In this document: piece by piece, positions 7,491 through 17,344 of the stretch
How positions within the stretch are numbered: the stretch's first letter is position 1
Layout of the letters: each line of letters opens with the position of its first letter
From: an uncultured Candidatus Altimarinota bacterium
Lineage (GTDB): Bacteria > Patescibacteriota > Gracilibacteria > CAIRYL01
Reading direction: 5' to 3'
Assembly: GCA_947311245.1 (NCBI GenBank)
Contig: CAMZKJ010000021.1
Coordinates: 1-32,715 of the forward strand
Length of the DNA: 32,715 bases
Position numbers and translations under genes: made by a program
Notes under the pieces: generated by a model
Database searches by the model: none
The model's input: the letters and a program-made list of their open reading frames with translations, nothing else
Told to the model about the DNA's origin: nothing

Positions 7491-7529
7491 AAATCCCTCT
7501 TATGTAATTTAATACAAGAGGGATTTTTT
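7489..7529. terminator. Bidirectional terminator between trpF and rnj
   Basis: A 13-bp stem AAAAATCCCTCTT (7489-7501) / AAGAGGGATTTTT (7516-7528) with a 14-base loop. An A-run on the left and a T-run on the right allow termination in both directions. It lies exactly between the converging trpF and rnj genes and overlaps the last base(s) of the trpF stop region. Confidence 0.9.
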
Positions 7530-7554
7530 ACGCGTTACAGTCTCTATTTACTTA

Positions 7555-9711
7555 TTAATTTAAGGTAACTATTACTTGAATTACTGGTTCTCGTGCAATT
7601 TCTCGTAACATTTCTAATTTTATTTCGTATGCGATATCTTCAGTAATAATTTTTTCTGAAAGTTTTTCAGCACCAAATTTTTGATGTAATTTTGAAAAAG
7701 TTGTTTTTACTGTGTCAATAATTACACCATTCACATTTGCATTTTCTAAAAATCCTTCAGAGTATAATTTGGGAGATTTTTTCAACTGTTTTGTCGTTTT
7801 GTCAAGTTCTAGTAAAACAGTAATGATTCCAGATTCAGATAATGCAATTCTTTCATGAATTTGCGCTTCTTGAATATCTGCATGTGGTTTTCCATCTGTA
7901 AAAATTAGTTTTTGATCTAATTTTTCTTTTGCTCTTCGTGCAACTCCATCTCGAATTTCAATAATTCCACCATTTTCTAGCATAATTACATTTCTTTCTT
8001 CGTATCCTAAATCGTTAATTGCAAGAGATCTGTGTGCCATTCTCATAAAATATTCTCCGTGAATTGGAACGACATATTTTGATCTTAATAATGTATGCAT
8101 CATTGTAATATCTCCTCGGAAACCATGTCCTGAGGCATGAATATCAGTATCAGCTTTTGTAATTATTTTTGCACCTTTTCGGTAAATAGCATCAATTACG
8201 GTATATAATCCTCGTTCATTTCCAGGAATTGGAGAAGAAGAAAATGCAATAATATCATCGCTTGTAATTTTTACATGTGGATGTTCATCTCGTGAGATTC
8301 GTGAAAGGGCTGCAAATGGTTCACCTTGTGATCCTGTTGTTAAAATTAAGACTTCTTCTGGTCTATAATCTTCAACAGATTTACTTAATTTTCGAATAGC
8401 CGATTGTGGAACTGTTAAAATATTTAAATCATGAGCAATTTTAACATTGTCATTCATTGATCGTCCTCCTAAAAATATTTTTCGCCCATGTTTAACAGCA
8501 GCATTTATAATAGCTTGATGTCTTCCAATAGAACTGGCAAATGTTGCCATAATAATTCGTTTCCCTTCGCACTCTGTAAAGAGTTGCTCAATATTTTGTT
8601 CAATTTTTTTCTCTGATGGGCAATATCCATCTTTCAAAGCATTTGTTGAATCACAAAATGTTAAATCTACTCCTTCGGCAGCAAGTCGAGACATTTTTGC
8701 ATAATCACAATGCATTCCGTCTACAGGAGTAAAATCAAATTTAAAATCTCCTGTATGAACCATAGAACCTGCATCTGTTTTAATAAAAATAGCAGTTGCA
8801 TCTGGAATAGAATGACTTACTCGAAAATAATCAATTGTAAATTTACCAAGTTGAAATCGAACATCTTCTCGATCTGGATTAATTGTTACGATTTTTACTT
8901 TGTCTTTTAAATCATGTTCTTCTAGTCGTTTTTCAATAAGTGCTCGAGTTAAACCTGTTGCATAAATTGTTGGAAATCCAAGTTGTTCAATATAATGATG
9001 AATAGCACCAATATGATCTAAATGTCCGTGAGTAATTAATAAACCTTTTAAATGTTCTGTTTTATCTAAAACATATGATAAATCTGGAATTACATAATCG
9101 ACTCCAGGCATGTTTTCTTCTGGAAATTGAAGTCCAATATCAATAAGAAGTAAATCTTTTTCATACTCTAATGCCATAGAATTTTTTCCAACTTCATTTA
9201 ATCCACCAAGTGGAATAATTCGCATTGGGCTTCCTTCTGGTAATTTTTCATACATTGGAAAGGTAACAGAAGATTCTTGACGATAAACATTTCCAAGCAT
9301 TGGTCGAGGTCTTTGGTTTCGAGTTGCTGGATACGATGCAGTGGAATTTCGTTTTACTTTTGCAGAAGGAATTGTTGCTTTTTTTCGTTCAAATTTTAAT
9401 CGTCCAACATTAATTTCAGGTTTCCCATTTTTATCTAATGCAGGTTTTTGATGCCCTCGGTTATTAGAATTTTTATTATTTCTGTTATGAGGGTTTTTGT
9501 TTCTATTATTATTCGATCGTGGCTTTGGTGTATTTGTGTTTTTAGAACGGTCTGGTCGCTTTTGTCCCTTTGGAACACCTCCAAATTTCGATGCTCCATC
9601 TCCGTTATTATTAGATTTCGTTTCTGTTTTCGGTACTACTGATTTACTTTCTGTATCGGAATTATTATTTCCTTTTGTGATCTTATTGATCCATCCGCTG
9701 AGTTTGTCCAT
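7555..9711 (-). CDS. rnj: Ribonuclease J with long disordered N-terminal extension
   Basis: 718-residue RNase J, a metallo-beta-lactamase/beta-CASP nuclease with endonuclease and 5'-3' exonuclease activity in mRNA decay and rRNA maturation. The catalytic core starts at about residue 163 (RIIPLGGLNEVGKN). Zinc-site motifs HGHLDH (228-233) and GDFKFD (321-326) are intact, as are the beta-CASP motifs TGSQGEPFAAL, HASGHGFRGD and PIHGEYF. The C-terminal domain follows. The core is normal (about 555 residues), but about 160 residues of low-complexity Asn/Lys/Arg/Pro sequence precede it, likely an RNA- or partner-binding tail. The ATG at 9711 begins MDKLSGWINKITKG, which may form a short amphipathic helix. 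The gene stands alone, with about 316 bp of noncoding DNA upstream. Confidence 0.95.
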   Translation of the reverse strand: MDKLSGWINKITKGNNNSDTESKSVVPKTETKSNNNGDGASKFGGVPKGQKRPDRSKNTNTPKPRSNNNRNKNPHNRNNKNSNNRGHQKPALDKNGKPEINVGRLKFERKKATIPSAKVKRNSTASYPATRNQRPRPMLGNVYRQESSVTFPMYEKLPEGSPMRIIPLGGLNEVGKNSMALEYEKDLLLIDIGLQFPEENMPGVDYVIPDLSYVLDKTEHLKGLLITHGHLDHIGAIHHYIEQLGFPTIYATGLTRALIEKRLEEHDLKDKVKIVTINPDREDVRFQLGKFTIDYFRVSHSIPDATAIFIKTDAGSMVHTGDFKFDFTPVDGMHCDYAKMSRLAAEGVDLTFCDSTNALKDGYCPSEKKIEQNIEQLFTECEGKRIIMATFASSIGRHQAIINAAVKHGRKIFLGGRSMNDNVKIAHDLNILTVPQSAIRKLSKSVEDYRPEEVLILTTGSQGEPFAALSRISRDEHPHVKITSDDIIAFSSSPIPGNERGLYTVIDAIYRKGAKIITKADTDIHASGHGFRGDITMMHTLLRSKYVVPIHGEYFMRMAHRSLAINDLGYEERNVIMLENGGIIEIRDGVARRAKEKLDQKLIFTDGKPHADIQEAQIHERIALSESGIITVLLELDKTTKQLKKSPKLYSEGFLENANVNGVIIDTVKTTFSKLHQKFGAEKLSEKIITEDIAYEIKLEMLREIAREPVIQVIVTLN

Positions 9712-10027
9712 AATTTTTAGTGTAAAATAAAATAATATAATATAATTATGAATTATTCTTTTTGTAAAACATTACAAATAACAAACACGAGTATAGTTTA
9801 ACGCGTGTAAATTACTACTTCTATATATTTATATAGATATTATTATAATTTTAAATTTTCTTGTATTTGGTGCTGTTGTATCTTTGTTTATTCTCAAATA
9901 AGTCTTTTTTTCTTTTGTATATCGTTTTGAGAATAAAACAGAATAATTTTATAACTCTAGTGTCTCATGTTATTTGTATAAAATCTATAGAACTATTCGT
10001 TTATTTTTCTAAAATAGTGTAAAAATA
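9712..10027. other. 316-bp noncoding gap upstream of rnj
   Basis: No plausible coding frame and no tRNA-like fold. The sequence is very A/T-rich near rnj and must hold the rnj promoter and leader and the 3' region of recX. A minus-strand TATAAT lies at 9847-9842 without a convincing -35 box. The main structure is the inverted repeat at 9887-9937, listed separately. No U-run terminator for recX is seen. Confidence 0.6.
9887..9937 (-). repeat. 12-bp inverted repeat in the rnj upstream region
   Basis: TTTATTCTCAAA (9887-9898) is perfectly complementary to TTTGAGAATAAA (9926-9937), with 27 bases between. It lies about 175-225 bases upstream of the rnj start and about 90 bases past the recX stop. 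It is not followed by a U-run in either direction, so it is not a typical terminator. It could be an operator or a leader stem. Confidence 0.6.
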
Positions 10028-10564
10028 CTACTTTTTCTTATCCCAAATCTCTGTTATAAGTGCATAAGAAAACTGTTTTCCGGCTAAGAAAGAGAACAGT
10101 TTTTGTTTTATTATATTTTGAATTTCATTACTGCTATATTCTGTATTTGCGTGATATTTTTGTTGTAATGTTTCGTATTTTTTTATGAATAATATATTGC
10201 ACATTTTTAGTTCATCATTGTAAGAAATATGTTTATCGCAAAGTTCAGTTGCGGTTTCATTATTAATTTTTTTTCGGATCAACTCTTGAATAATCATATA
10301 TTTCCCGCGTGGCATTGCTTCTTTTCGCCATCGAATAAAATTTTCACAAAAACGAATATCATCTATATATTTTTGAGATTTTAATAGTTCTATAATTTCA
10401 AAAATTTTATCTGATATTTCTTGTATTTTTTCGAGGTCTTGTTCTTTTGCTTTTGTAATAAATTTTTCTCTTAATTTTTCTGTTAATTGTTTTTCTGGAA
10501 TATCATTTGCTCCTAATTTTTTAAGAGCAAATCCATATATTTTTTGTGATGTATTATCAAGCAT
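10028..10564 (-). CDS. recX: RecX-family regulatory protein
   Basis: 178-residue, charged, all-helical protein resembling RecX, which binds RecA filaments and modulates recombination. Supporting pieces are KIYGFALKKLGANDIPEKQLTEKL near the N-terminus (the usual first RecX repeat) and YIDDIRFCENFIRWRKEAMPRGKYMIIQELIRKKI in the middle, where the spacing of R, W/Y, G and the following helix matches RecX; I read both as family-like runs rather than identities. The family is divergent, and recA is not adjacent, so the call rests on pattern. It lies 14 bp after hsp20, probably the last gene of a CDF-hsp20-recX unit. It ends in TAG. No Shine-Dalgarno motif. Confidence 0.75.
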   Translation of the reverse strand: MLDNTSQKIYGFALKKLGANDIPEKQLTEKLREKFITKAKEQDLEKIQEISDKIFEIIELLKSQKYIDDIRFCENFIRWRKEAMPRGKYMIIQELIRKKINNETATELCDKHISYNDELKMCNILFIKKYETLQQKYHANTEYSSNEIQNIIKQKLFSFLAGKQFSYALITEIWDKKK

Positions 10565-10578
10565 CTTTACAAGATCAA

Positions 10579-10977
10579 TTAAATATTTTGTTGTTGTACG
10601 TGAATTTGTTTTTCATCTACTTTTTTTGTTTTTGGAATAATGATTTTTAAAATTCCATTATGTTCGCTTGCACGAATATTTGCAGATTCTACAATTTCAG
10701 GAAGAACTATACTTCTGGAAAATTTCCCCCAGTGACACTCTTCTATAAAATATTTTTTTGCATGATACCCTTTAATATCGTCTGGAATTTCGCGTGTTCC
10801 AGAAATTGTTAAAACATCTTTTGAAAGTTGAATTTTTATTTGTTCGATACTGATCCCTGCCAAAGGAATAAGTACAAAAATAGTATTATCAGCTTCAAAA
10901 ATATCCATAGAAAGTTCGACTTCTTCTTCTGATAGAGTGTGATTTTGCTTAATTCCGTCAATTTTTATTTCATGCAT
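10579..10977 (-). CDS. Small heat shock protein, Hsp20/alpha-crystallin family
   Basis: 132-residue small heat shock protein, an ATP-independent holdase. After about 20 residues the alpha-crystallin domain begins (MDIFEADNTIFVLIPLAG). It continues with the beta strands of ISIEQIKIQLSKDVLTISG, a FIEECHWGKFSRSIVLPE segment and the NGILKIIIPK motif (about 107-116). A short C-terminal tail lacks a clear IXI motif. The start overlaps the 3' end of the upstream CDF gene by 13 bp, which suggests translational coupling, and recX follows 14 bp later. No CIRCE-like element is seen upstream, unlike dnaK. Confidence 0.93.
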   Translation of the reverse strand: MHEIKIDGIKQNHTLSEEEVELSMDIFEADNTIFVLIPLAGISIEQIKIQLSKDVLTISGTREIPDDIKGYHAKKYFIEECHWGKFSRSIVLPEIVESANIRASEHNGILKIIIPKTKKVDEKQIHVQQQNI

Positions 10978-11942
10978 GTGTGTGAAGGTAAATATTCTGA
11001 GTGTAAATCAAAATGTGTTAAAATTACAGCATTTGGAAATATATTTTTAATTTTTTCTTCTATAATATCAGATTGTTCATGAGCTGATATTAATGATGTT
11101 GTATCTTCAAACTCAAGGTGAATGTTTATGTGGTACTCACTTCCAGATCGTCGAGTTTGTAAATCGTGCCACCCTTTTATGCTTTTTTTATCGGTATTAA
11201 TTTTTTCGTTATGTAAAATATTTGTAATTTTTTTGATAATTTTGCAAGAAAGTTTTTTATCAGTAAGCACATTAAAACTTTCTATAAGGAGATCTTTTAT
11301 ATTCCAAATAAGCCATAATGAAATGAGTATTCCGATAACGCTATCAATCCAATAAATATTAAATATATATGAAGAAATAAGTCCTAATAGTACTCCTGTA
11401 TTCATTATTCCATCTGAAAATAAATGTGCATGTTCTGCTTCTAGAATTAGCGATTTAGATTTCTTTGCTTGTTTCTTCATATAATATGAGAGAACAAGTG
11501 GGCTTATAATTGAAACGATAACAATAAGAATTCCGATTATTTGAAAATTATGAAAAATTAGAAAATCACTTGAATCGTTTACATTTACATTATTACTTCT
11601 TTGATTCTGAATATTAAAAATATCGAGAACAGAATATATTAATAATAAAAAAGAAATAATGGTAATAAACATTGCCTGTAATAATCCAGAAAATGCTTCA
11701 AATTTTCCATGTCCAAAGGGGTGGTCGAAATCGGCAGGTTGACTTGAAATATTTAAAATAAATCTGTTTATTGAGGTTGAAATGGAGTCCATAATACTAT
11801 CTATGCTGGAAGCCATTAATGCAGGAGATCCAATTAAAAATCCTACTATTGATTTAGCAAGTGCTAAAAAAATAGAAATAATGAGGCTGAAAAATAAAAA
11901 TTTCTTATTGGTTGACTGATGAGAGTGAGAATGGTTATCCAT
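10965..11942 (-). CDS. Cation diffusion facilitator (CDF) metal transporter
   Basis: 325-residue inner-membrane metal/proton antiporter of the CDF (FieF/CzcD) family, exporting divalent cations such as zinc, iron or manganese. The first segment has a His-rich tip (HSHSHQS), then about six membrane helices. The metal-site aspartates are visible in SSIDSIMDS (about D48 and D52) and the partner site in EAEHAHLFSDGIMNTG. The loop DFDHPFGHGKFEAF (about 71-84) is the family hallmark. The cytoplasmic C-terminal domain (about 235-325) ends with HIHLEF-like alternation and ILTHFDLHSE. The metal cannot be assigned from sequence alone. It heads a likely operon with hsp20 (13-bp overlap) and recX. Confidence 0.93.
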   Translation of the reverse strand: MDNHSHSHQSTNKKFLFFSLIISIFLALAKSIVGFLIGSPALMASSIDSIMDSISTSINRFILNISSQPADFDHPFGHGKFEAFSGLLQAMFITIISFLLLIYSVLDIFNIQNQRSNNVNVNDSSDFLIFHNFQIIGILIVIVSIISPLVLSYYMKKQAKKSKSLILEAEHAHLFSDGIMNTGVLLGLISSYIFNIYWIDSVIGILISLWLIWNIKDLLIESFNVLTDKKLSCKIIKKITNILHNEKINTDKKSIKGWHDLQTRRSGSEYHINIHLEFEDTTSLISAHEQSDIIEEKIKNIFPNAVILTHFDLHSEYLPSHTCMK

Positions 11943-12150
11943 TGTAAATAGTGTAAATGATGTTTAATAATATTTTTTATATGCAATTGTAAAAAAATTT
12001 GAAAGCATATTCAATACATTTTAGTAAAAAATGCTCCAATAAAAATTTTACTTGGAAAAAAATTTGAAGTAAGTACTAAAGATAATAGGACTCTGAAGTA
12101 TGATGTAAGAGTTTGTTGCATAGGGTTCTTATAAATTTTAGATTTTTATA

Positions 12151-12828
12151 CTATTTATAAGTCATAACTTTTGCTTTATATCCATAGTTCACACTTTCTA
12201 TAAATTTCGTATCTTCTATTTCTTCTATTTCTTCTCTTTCTTCTATTGCTTGTGTAATGAAATATTTTTTTGATTCATTTGGAAGTAAAATATTTAAATT
12301 ATCAGACTGTATTTTAATATTTTTTGGTAATAAAATTAACGTTTTATCTGCGGGAATAATAGTCTTTGATATATTTTTAAGCGTAATGCTTGATGTATTT
12401 TTATTAAAATTAATAATGGAAAAGGCAAGGGGAGGAAATATTTCTATTTGTTGAGTATTTTTTGAATATGAACCATAAACATTATGAAGAATAGAGCTAT
12501 GTGGTTTTAATCCTAAAAAAGAAAAGAAAAGATATTCTGATTTTATTTCAGTTTGAATATCTATTTTATTTTTATATTTTGTAAATTCCTCTATAAGAGG
12601 AATATTTGAGGTTGTTGCAATAGAATTAAAATATTCAAAATTATTTAATTCTATAGCATTATTAAATTGTATTTTTTCATTACTACTTATTTCTGTATTT
12701 TTTGTAATTTCTGTAATATCGGCTAAATCATTTTGTACAAAAAATGAAATTATCAACAGAACACTTAGAATAAGTACTGTAAAAAATGCTGGTTTTATAT
12801 ACGAAGATAAAGGTGATTTTTTTTGCAT
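12151..12828 (-). CDS. Membrane-anchored protein of unknown function
   Basis: 225 residues, not recognised. A short basic N-terminus and one hydrophobic helix (about 14-31) anchor a domain predicted to be outside the membrane. The domain is rich in Asn, Ser, Ile and Lys with alternating hydrophobic residues (for example SITLKNISKTIIPADKTLIL), suggesting beta strands. Near the end comes an acidic EEREEIEEIED stretch (about 197-207). There is no cysteine, lipobox or catalytic motif. It starts 18 bp after nadE and is the last gene of the long leftward run, ending in TAG. It could be an envelope or pilus-assembly accessory protein, but nothing here decides that. Confidence 0.7.
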   Translation of the reverse strand: MQKKSPLSSYIKPAFFTVLILSVLLIISFFVQNDLADITEITKNTEISSNEKIQFNNAIELNNFEYFNSIATTSNIPLIEEFTKYKNKIDIQTEIKSEYLFFSFLGLKPHSSILHNVYGSYSKNTQQIEIFPPLAFSIINFNKNTSSITLKNISKTIIPADKTLILLPKNIKIQSDNLNILLPNESKKYFITQAIEEREEIEEIEDTKFIESVNYGYKAKVMTYK

Positions 12829-12846
12829 GAGTACTTATTATAAAAT

Positions 12847-13632
12847 TTATTTTTCTGTTAAAAGAGTAGGTAACAGAATTCTTTTATGTTCAGAATTCTT
12901 ATACATATTATATATTTTTTCTATAATATCTTGATCTATACTATCTATATTATTTATATTGTTTAATATTGTCGTATTTTTATCTGTAATATTTTTTAAA
13001 ACGATTTCTGCATCATCGTAAGAAAATCCCATTTCTTCTTCATCTGATTGATTTTCATATAATTCTGCTGATGGTTTTTTTGTAAGAAAAGATTCTGGTA
13101 ATTTGTATAATTTTCCTAATTCATAAACTTCTCGCTTCCATAAATTCCCAATTACAGATACATCAGCGGCTCCATCTCCAAATTTTGTTTCATAGCCCAG
13201 TAAAACTTCTGTTAAATTACATGTTCCCAAAACGATTCCATTTAATTTATTCGCATGTGCAAACAATATTGTCATTCGAATTCTAGCAAGGGTGTTTCCT
13301 AATAGTAATAAATTATCTGAGTTTGTAATATCTAAACTTTCAATATCAAGATATGGTGTTACAAAATTATCTAATTCAATTTTTTTATATTCAACTTCAC
13401 ACTTTTCACAAATTTTTTCTGCATCTTTTAAATTTTTATGCGACGAAATCTCCCCAAGTTTATAGGGGAGGAGTAATGCAAAAATATTTTCTTTTCCAAG
13501 TGCATGCACTGCAATTGCTAAAGTTACAGCAGAATCAATTCCTCCAGAAATTCCAATAATTACTTTTTTTGCTTTTGTGTTTTCAACAAATTCTTTTAAT
13601 TCTTTTTCTAGGTGGTATTTAATTTTTTGCAT
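12847..13632 (-). CDS. nadE: NH3-dependent NAD+ synthetase
   Basis: 261-residue NadE, which converts deamido-NAD to NAD with ATP and ammonia. The N-type ATP-pyrophosphatase loop SGGIDS (29-34) is intact. The middle has GTCNLTEVLLGYETKFGDGAADVSVIGNLWK read across the active site, followed by KREVYELGKLYKLP and PSAELYENQSDEEEMGFSY. There is no glutaminase domain, so ammonia is the nitrogen donor. Length is normal for this type. It lies 28 bp after a small lipoprotein gene and 18 bp before the anchored unknown, within the long gyrB-containing run. No other NAD synthesis gene is nearby. Confidence 0.96.
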   Translation of the reverse strand: MQKIKYHLEKELKEFVENTKAKKVIIGISGGIDSAVTLAIAVHALGKENIFALLLPYKLGEISSHKNLKDAEKICEKCEVEYKKIELDNFVTPYLDIESLDITNSDNLLLLGNTLARIRMTILFAHANKLNGIVLGTCNLTEVLLGYETKFGDGAADVSVIGNLWKREVYELGKLYKLPESFLTKKPSAELYENQSDEEEMGFSYDDAEIVLKNITDKNTTILNNINNIDSIDQDIIEKIYNMYKNSEHKRILLPTLLTEK

Positions 13633-13660
13633 TTGTTTTATAAAAAATATAAATGAAAAA

Positions 13661-13903
13661 TTAATTACTTAACAACTGAACTAAAGGGTCTACTGCTTCA
13701 ACTTTTTTTCCTTGTGCGTTTGTAGTTGGTTTAATATATTCATTAACTACTTTTTGTTCTTCTGGTGTAAGAGTTGGTGCAACCGTTTCAGTTGGATTCG
13801 TATCTGTATATTTTTCATCATCTGAACATCCAGCAAGTGTAAATACTGAAATAAGTGCAAGGCTTGTAATAAGTGTTTTATTTGTTATTTTCATAATTTT
13901 CAT
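13661..13903 (-). CDS. Small predicted lipoprotein
   Basis: 80 residues, function unknown. A basic start (MKIMKITNK) and hydrophobic core (about 11-22) lead to a lipobox LAGC with C26, typical of a type II signal peptide. The mature part is short and acidic with many Thr and Pro (SDDEKYTDTNPTETVAP), then a likely helix EEQKVVNEYIKP. A start at the second ATG (three codons in) is equally possible. It sits between gyrB (25 bp upstream) and nadE (28 bp downstream). Predicted to be anchored to the outer face of the cytoplasmic membrane. No homologue recognised. Confidence 0.75.
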   Translation of the reverse strand: MKIMKITNKTLITSLALISVFTLAGCSDDEKYTDTNPTETVAPTLTPEEQKVVNEYIKPTTNAQGKKVEAVDPLVQLLSN

Positions 13904-13928
13904 AGTATTTTTGTTATATTAAATTTTT

Positions 13929-15920
<1,992 letters not shown>

Positions 15921-15956
15921 TTATATAAATAAAACGTTATGCTTAGCTTAACAAAT

Positions 15957-16586
15957 TTATTTTTCACTTACAACACTGTCCGCTGGAATATCAAATTTTT
16001 CTATAAATTTTGTAAAAAGCGTGTTTGAAATTTGTTCAGAAAAAACAGTGCAAATTATTGTACTGTTTTTTTTATTATGCAGTGTGAAATATGTATTAAA
16101 ATATCGGTCATAAAATCCTGCTCCCATTCCAATTCTATTATTATTTTGGTCTATGCTTACTGCGGGAATGATAAATATATCTATTTGCGTGTTTTGTATC
16201 TCTAAAATTGTACAATTTTTATTTGGTTCTAATATATGAAATTTAGAATCTAAATAGTCTAAATCTGAAATTTTTTTTACTGCATAAAAATTCATATTAT
16301 TTTCAGGGCTATTTTTATGCTGTTCACATTTTGGAAAATAAAAATTGATTTTATTTTCCAAAATTTCTTGTCGAAAGAGTGTGAGTAAATTTGTAATATT
16401 TGGCTCATTTTTTGTAGCTGCAAATAAACAAATATTAAGTGTTTTATTATTTCTACTCTTTTTACTATAGATTTTTATAGTATTGTACAGTTTTTCGGTT
16501 ATTATTTCAGAATATATATATTTCTTTTCTGTAGTAATATTTTTTCGTATTGCTTGAAATTTTTTTCGTGTTTCGTGTTTATCCAT
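15957..16586 (-). CDS. 5-formyltetrahydrofolate cyclo-ligase family protein
   Basis: 209 residues. The enzyme turns 5-formyl-THF into 5,10-methenyl-THF with ATP, salvaging a storage folate. The N-terminus MDKHETRKKFQAIRKNI fits the family (K/R near the start binds phosphate). LFAATKNEPNI, INFYFPKCE and the strongest motif, NNRIGMGAGFYDRYF (149-163), follow; this glycine-rich motif with DRY is the ATP/folate site. There are Lys/Asn-rich insertions, but length is normal. It lies 18 bp after the alpha/beta-hydrolase-like gene and 42 bp before gyrB. No other folate gene is in the window. Confidence 0.9.
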   Translation of the reverse strand: MDKHETRKKFQAIRKNITTEKKYIYSEIITEKLYNTIKIYSKKSRNNKTLNICLFAATKNEPNITNLLTLFRQEILENKINFYFPKCEQHKNSPENNMNFYAVKKISDLDYLDSKFHILEPNKNCTILEIQNTQIDIFIIPAVSIDQNNNRIGMGAGFYDRYFNTYFTLHNKKNSTIICTVFSEQISNTLFTKFIEKFDIPADSVVSEK

Positions 16587-16604
16587 TTTTTTATTCCAAT
16601 AAAT

Positions 16605-17300
16605 TTACAAAACTTTCTCAACCTTACTCATCATTAATTTAAAAGCATCTGTGTTATCTTTTGAAAATTTGTGAATATTATGCCCAGCATTTGGAATAAC
16701 TAACAGTTCTTTTTTATATGTATTAGTAAATGCATTTACATATAAATTTGTTACTGGTTTATCTGCTATTCTATCATTTTTTCCTTTGATAATAAGTAAA
16801 TTCCCAGTAAAATTTTCTATATGTTTTGTTATATTTAATTCTTCAAAAATAGTACTTAAATAGTTTTTATTTTCTTCTTCGTCTTGTTTTTGATTTTCTA
16901 CATTTGGAGCAAATAAAATTAATGTTTTAATATTATAAAATTCTGTAAGTTTAATTGCTGGAATAGCATTTGTTCCCGTTGCACAAATTACAAGTGGAGC
17001 TTCTGGGTTTAAAAATGGAGAAATATCTTTTGCTTCTTCGAATCGTTTATTGAGTGTTGAATTTTTAAATTCTCCGGTACTGCTTCCAAATCCAGAAAAA
17101 TCAAAAGTAACACTTGAAAGTTTTTTTGAAAGTAAGGCATTTGCGAATACATGCATGTCTTTTTGTGAATCTGTTTCTTGGTTTCCGTGTAAGCATAAAA
17201 CAGTGGGTTCGTCTGTTCGTTCAAAAATGAATCCTTCTAAAATAGTTGTTTTGTCAGAATCTTCTGTGGCTCCTGTGTTTACTGAAAATGGATATTTCAT
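16605..17300 (-). CDS. Alpha/beta-hydrolase-fold protein with altered nucleophile elbow
   Basis: 231 residues with the alpha/beta-hydrolase layout: an oxyanion-type LHGNQ (37-41), VTFDFSGFGSSTGEF (64-78, the usual DxxGxGxS turn), a putative acid D176 in KGKNDRIAD and histidine H207 in PNAGHNIH. The nucleophile elbow is odd. Where GxSxG is expected, the sequence reads ICATGTNAIPA (105-115), with no serine, aspartate or cysteine in the central position. The protein may therefore lack hydrolase activity or use a threonine. It lies 44 bp after the ABC-F gene and 18 bp before the folate enzyme. The fold call is good; a substrate cannot be named. Confidence 0.8.
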   Translation of the reverse strand: MKYPFSVNTGATEDSDKTTILEGFIFERTDEPTVLCLHGNQETDSQKDMHVFANALLSKKLSSVTFDFSGFGSSTGEFKNSTLNKRFEEAKDISPFLNPEAPLVICATGTNAIPAIKLTEFYNIKTLILFAPNVENQKQDEEENKNYLSTIFEELNITKHIENFTGNLLIIKGKNDRIADKPVTNLYVNAFTNTYKKELLVIPNAGHNIHKFSKDNTDAFKLMMSKVEKVL

Positions 17301-17344
17301 AAGATATTTTTAGGTTTTTAAATGTTTAAATTTTTTTACTATTT

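Noticed and set aside
11943..12150. 208-bp gap between the CDF gene and the anchored unknown, searched for an RNA gene or terminator
   Set aside because: Only weak, broken inverted repeats and A/T runs are visible; no tRNA fold, no U-run hairpin and no credible small gene.
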